Shown: one piece after another, positions 61,784 to 64,000 of the stretch
Position numbering within the stretch: position 1 is the stretch's first letter
Layout of the letters: the number at the start of each line of letters is the position of its first letter
Assembly: GCA_947172415.1 (NCBI GenBank)
Contig: OX359189.1
Coordinates: forward strand, 8,694,501-8,758,500
Reading direction: 5' to 3'
From: Chondrosia reniformis
Taxonomy: Eukaryota; Porifera; Demospongiae; Chondrillida; Chondrillidae
DNA: 64,000 nucleotides
The notes under the pieces: model-generated
Seen by the model: the letters and a program-made list of their open reading frames with translations, nothing else
Told to the model about the DNA's origin: nothing
Database searches by the model: none
Made by a program: the position numbers and the translations under genes

Positions 61784-63178
61784 CTGCAATAAAACATTAA
61801 CTTGAATAATATACACTAATATACTGAATTTTAGTAATACAAAAATTGATCTACTGAATGCCATATAGAGCACATATGAAAAGTTTTATCATAGAAGGCA
61901 AACATATGCATTATCTGTAAACAGGACATATACCATACCCTTCCGTATATATCAACAAACTTTCCAGTTTTAGTAGAGTCTTATAGCTAATAATAAGTAG
62001 GTCTTGATTAGCCTTGAGAGGGAGCTAGGAATACCGACGGTTGGTTGCATGCATTCACATAAATAACTGGGTGAGAGACCATTTGGTAACTTGCACACAA
62101 GGGACATTGTACATGACATATATTAAAGGCCTCAGCGGTGGTGAAATTTTTGCAACATGTCACATGATTCACAAAATGTGTATATATATGAAGCAACATA
62201 CACGGGTGTTGGTGACATGCACAATGCTAATATGCATACATATCCTAAATAGGTAGCTGTAAGCTGTATATATATATATATAATTTGGTGACAAACTCCA
62301 GTATTAGATCACATATATATATAGTCAATAATTGAACAATACACTATACATTACCACACCACTGCATGCTACTAATATACTAACTTTTGTTGCTTGAATT
62401 ATATATATGGGACCAGACTGACTGAAGAAATGCTACATTATCCTTAATTCCTCCTAGCAGAAGCTGGACAGTCCTTCCAGTCTGTTACATGTTGTGATGT
62501 GTACAGTTTCCCTGAGACATTAGAATGCTTAGCCTAGCATATGTACATTCTTGCAAACCGGCAGCCATTTTGAATGGAGAGTAACACTCAAGGGAATTAC
62601 CATCTTATTCAAAAATGGCTAACTATCAGAAATAGATAATTTCGAAAACCAATAGCCTAAGGAATTAATTTATAATAATTGCAGTTGTAATTATGCAAAT
62701 AATATATAACAGAATATGTTTCCTGATTGATGCATACATGTTGCATAAGTGTGTGGCTAGCTGAAAACTCAGAGCTAAGGCAGCTATGACCTATGATTTT
62801 CAGACACTTTCTCAGTGGAATTTACTGCCTGTAATATTTCTACAACTCCCATAAAAATAGGTACTAAAGTCACAAGTTTTTCTCCCAGATATATACTGAT
62901 TTGCTAGAAATAATTGACACCTCATATATTCATTGCTAGATTGCACTTAGGGGTTGGACCTTGAGGTTGGTCACATCCTGATTGGGCTGTATATATTCAG
63001 TGACATGCACACTTTGCTTGTATAGCAGTAGAACTATGTATGTAACAGTTACTGTTAATAGCAACAGCAAACTATATTTAGATTTGCAATATACATGGAT
63101 TCACTTCCTTAGGCATAATTCTGAATACCAACACATCACCAAGAAAGCAAATTAATAAAATATACATTGATTAGTTAG
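61784..63178. other. Noncoding boundary between the receptor array and the acetyltransferase gene
   Basis: No receptor exon and no other coding exon is recognised. The duplicated receptor-flank sequence fades out by about 61.9 kb, so this marks the right edge of the array. Confidence 0.5.
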
Positions 63179-64000
63179 CTACAGAACATCTGTTGAAGCT
63201 ACACAAAAAATCTTATTTGGTGCAACATTAGGAGGTAGCCCTTTCGAGAACATGCGGTTAAACACACGTTTCAAGGAACCTTTTAGTTCATTTTTCATTA
63301 GCTTAACAGCTTGGTCATTTGCTGTTGGAACGTCAACTGAGAAAGTAAGAACCTTTGAATTTCCATCCAGTGCTGTAGTAGCCGCTTTAGAGAGGAGGCA
63401 ATTTGCAATGTCTGGATTATTTGCGTAAAGAGGAGCTATTGCATGGCTGCTTGGTTCAATTGGACGGCAAACCACATAACCCACTATCGACTGATCGTGA
63501 CTGACTGCCACCCAGCCATACCGACCTGGTAGATTGATCCACTTTTCCATAAATGATTTACGATGAACGCCAATAACCTTCTCTTCGTATTCACATAATT
63601 CCTCGCAATCGAAACCTCTTATCGGCTGTAGATTGATGTTCGATGGGACCTCAGTATTCGGTATATTTACAACTTGGACAAGATAACGATTAATTAGCCA
63701 ACCGCAGTCCTTATAGCCCCAGTACTTCTCGTATGTTTGACTCATATACAAGACCGCATCTCCACCACGATTGTAATCATCAGGAAACGTTTTCGAAGAA
63801 AAGTGCATCATTTCTCGTCCGTATCCTTTTCCACGATAGGCAGGATCGACAACAAATTGACCGTCAAAACAAATTTTCTTTTCAGGGTATTTCAGTGTGC
63901 TAAGAAAAGCAATTTTCTTCCCATCCAGTTCACCCACAAAGCACCCACTCGGGTCAATGGCATAAAACGCCTCAACGTCTCCAACAGCGGTTGGCCAGCC
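63179..64000 (-). CDS. GNAT-family N-acetyltransferase, 3' part (5' end beyond the window)
   Basis: An open frame with no intron runs from the right edge (AFYAIDPSGCFVGELDG at its start) to TAG at 63179-63181, 274 codons including the stop. It has the GNAT acetyl-CoA motif: FVVDPAYRGKGYGREMM contains R-G-K-G-Y-G after the beta4 strand. The C-terminal half (WINLPGRYGWVAVSHDQS, VGYVVCRPIEPSSHAIAPLY, and the ending GLPPNVAPNKIFCVASTDV) matches my recollection of the second domain of YitH-like GNAT proteins. GNAT enzymes move an acetyl group from acetyl-CoA to an amine; the substrate here is unknown. Codons are less AT-skewed and CpG-richer than in the receptors. The start codon lies outside the window; GTG at 63935-63937 is internal. 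Unrelated to the array. Confidence 0.88.
   Translation of the reverse strand, partial: GWPTAVGDVEAFYAIDPSGCFVGELDGKKIAFLSTLKYPEKKICFDGQFVVDPAYRGKGYGREMMHFSSKTFPDDYNRGGDAVLYMSQTYEKYWGYKDCGWLINRYLVQVVNIPNTEVPSNINLQPIRGFDCEELCEYEEKVIGVHRKSFMEKWINLPGRYGWVAVSHDQSIVGYVVCRPIEPSSHAIAPLYANNPDIANCLLSKAATTALDGNSKVLTFSVDVPTANDQAVKLMKNELKGSLKRVFNRMFSKGLPPNVAPNKIFCVASTDVL

Noticed and set aside
1..64000. tRNA or rRNA genes
   Set aside because: I scanned for conserved tRNA B-box-like text and rRNA blocks by eye and found nothing convincing; a covariance search could still find one.

Overview
The window looks like nuclear DNA of an early-branching animal. It is AT-rich, full of short inverted-repeat elements and microsatellites, and carries intron-split genes with GT-AG junctions. 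Their exons encode immunoglobulin (Ig) and fibronectin type III (FN3) domains. A demosponge such as Amphimedon is my best guess and a cnidarian is the main alternative; this is inference from composition and gene style, not a database match.

Every gene I can support lies on the minus strand. From 0.5 to 61.2 kb there is a tandem array of related single-pass receptor genes of two architectures. Architecture 1 is signal peptide, IgA, FN3B, IgC, FN3D, transmembrane (TM) exon, cytoplasmic tail. Its copies are 32.2-35.7 kb (intact, long tail), 27.2-30.1 kb (tail frameshifted), 48.8-51.2 kb (pseudogene), 53.9-55.9 kb (tail lost), 58.1-61.2 kb (intact), plus fragments at 8.9-9.9 kb and 61.6-61.8 kb. 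Architecture 2 is signal peptide, IgA, FN3, Ig, TM, tail. Its copies are a partial gene at 0.5-1.1 kb running off the left edge, 12.2-16.8 kb (best long-tail copy), 23.6-26.2 kb (pseudogene), 44.6-46.4 kb (short tail), and a fragment at 42.5-42.7 kb. The IgA exon is shared by both types. All extracellular-domain exons are symmetric phase 1-1, so domains can be exchanged without breaking frame.

The tails carry tyrosine motifs familiar from signalling receptors: LHYADL and SYYADL (both fit the ITIM pattern), NPxY, and YxN. The short-tailed 44.6-46.4 kb gene has a lysine in its membrane segment. Long ITIM-type tails beside short tails with a membrane charge resemble vertebrate paired inhibitory/activating receptors and the Ig-type allorecognition families of invertebrates. 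In the IgA domain, about five residues between the first cysteine and the core tryptophan differ strongly between copies while the flanks are almost fixed. The working hypothesis is a clustered, rapidly duplicating self/non-self or immune-type receptor family.

Between genes lie old segmental duplications (for example 0.5-4.3 kb against 16.2-21.5 kb, and 26.4-31.6 kb against 48.0-52.5 kb), a foldback element family with a GTACGGTAGTAC hairpin, Tigger/pogo-like miniature elements, and minisatellites. At the right edge (63.2-64.0 kb) an unrelated gene begins: a GNAT-family acetyltransferase whose 5' part lies outside the window.
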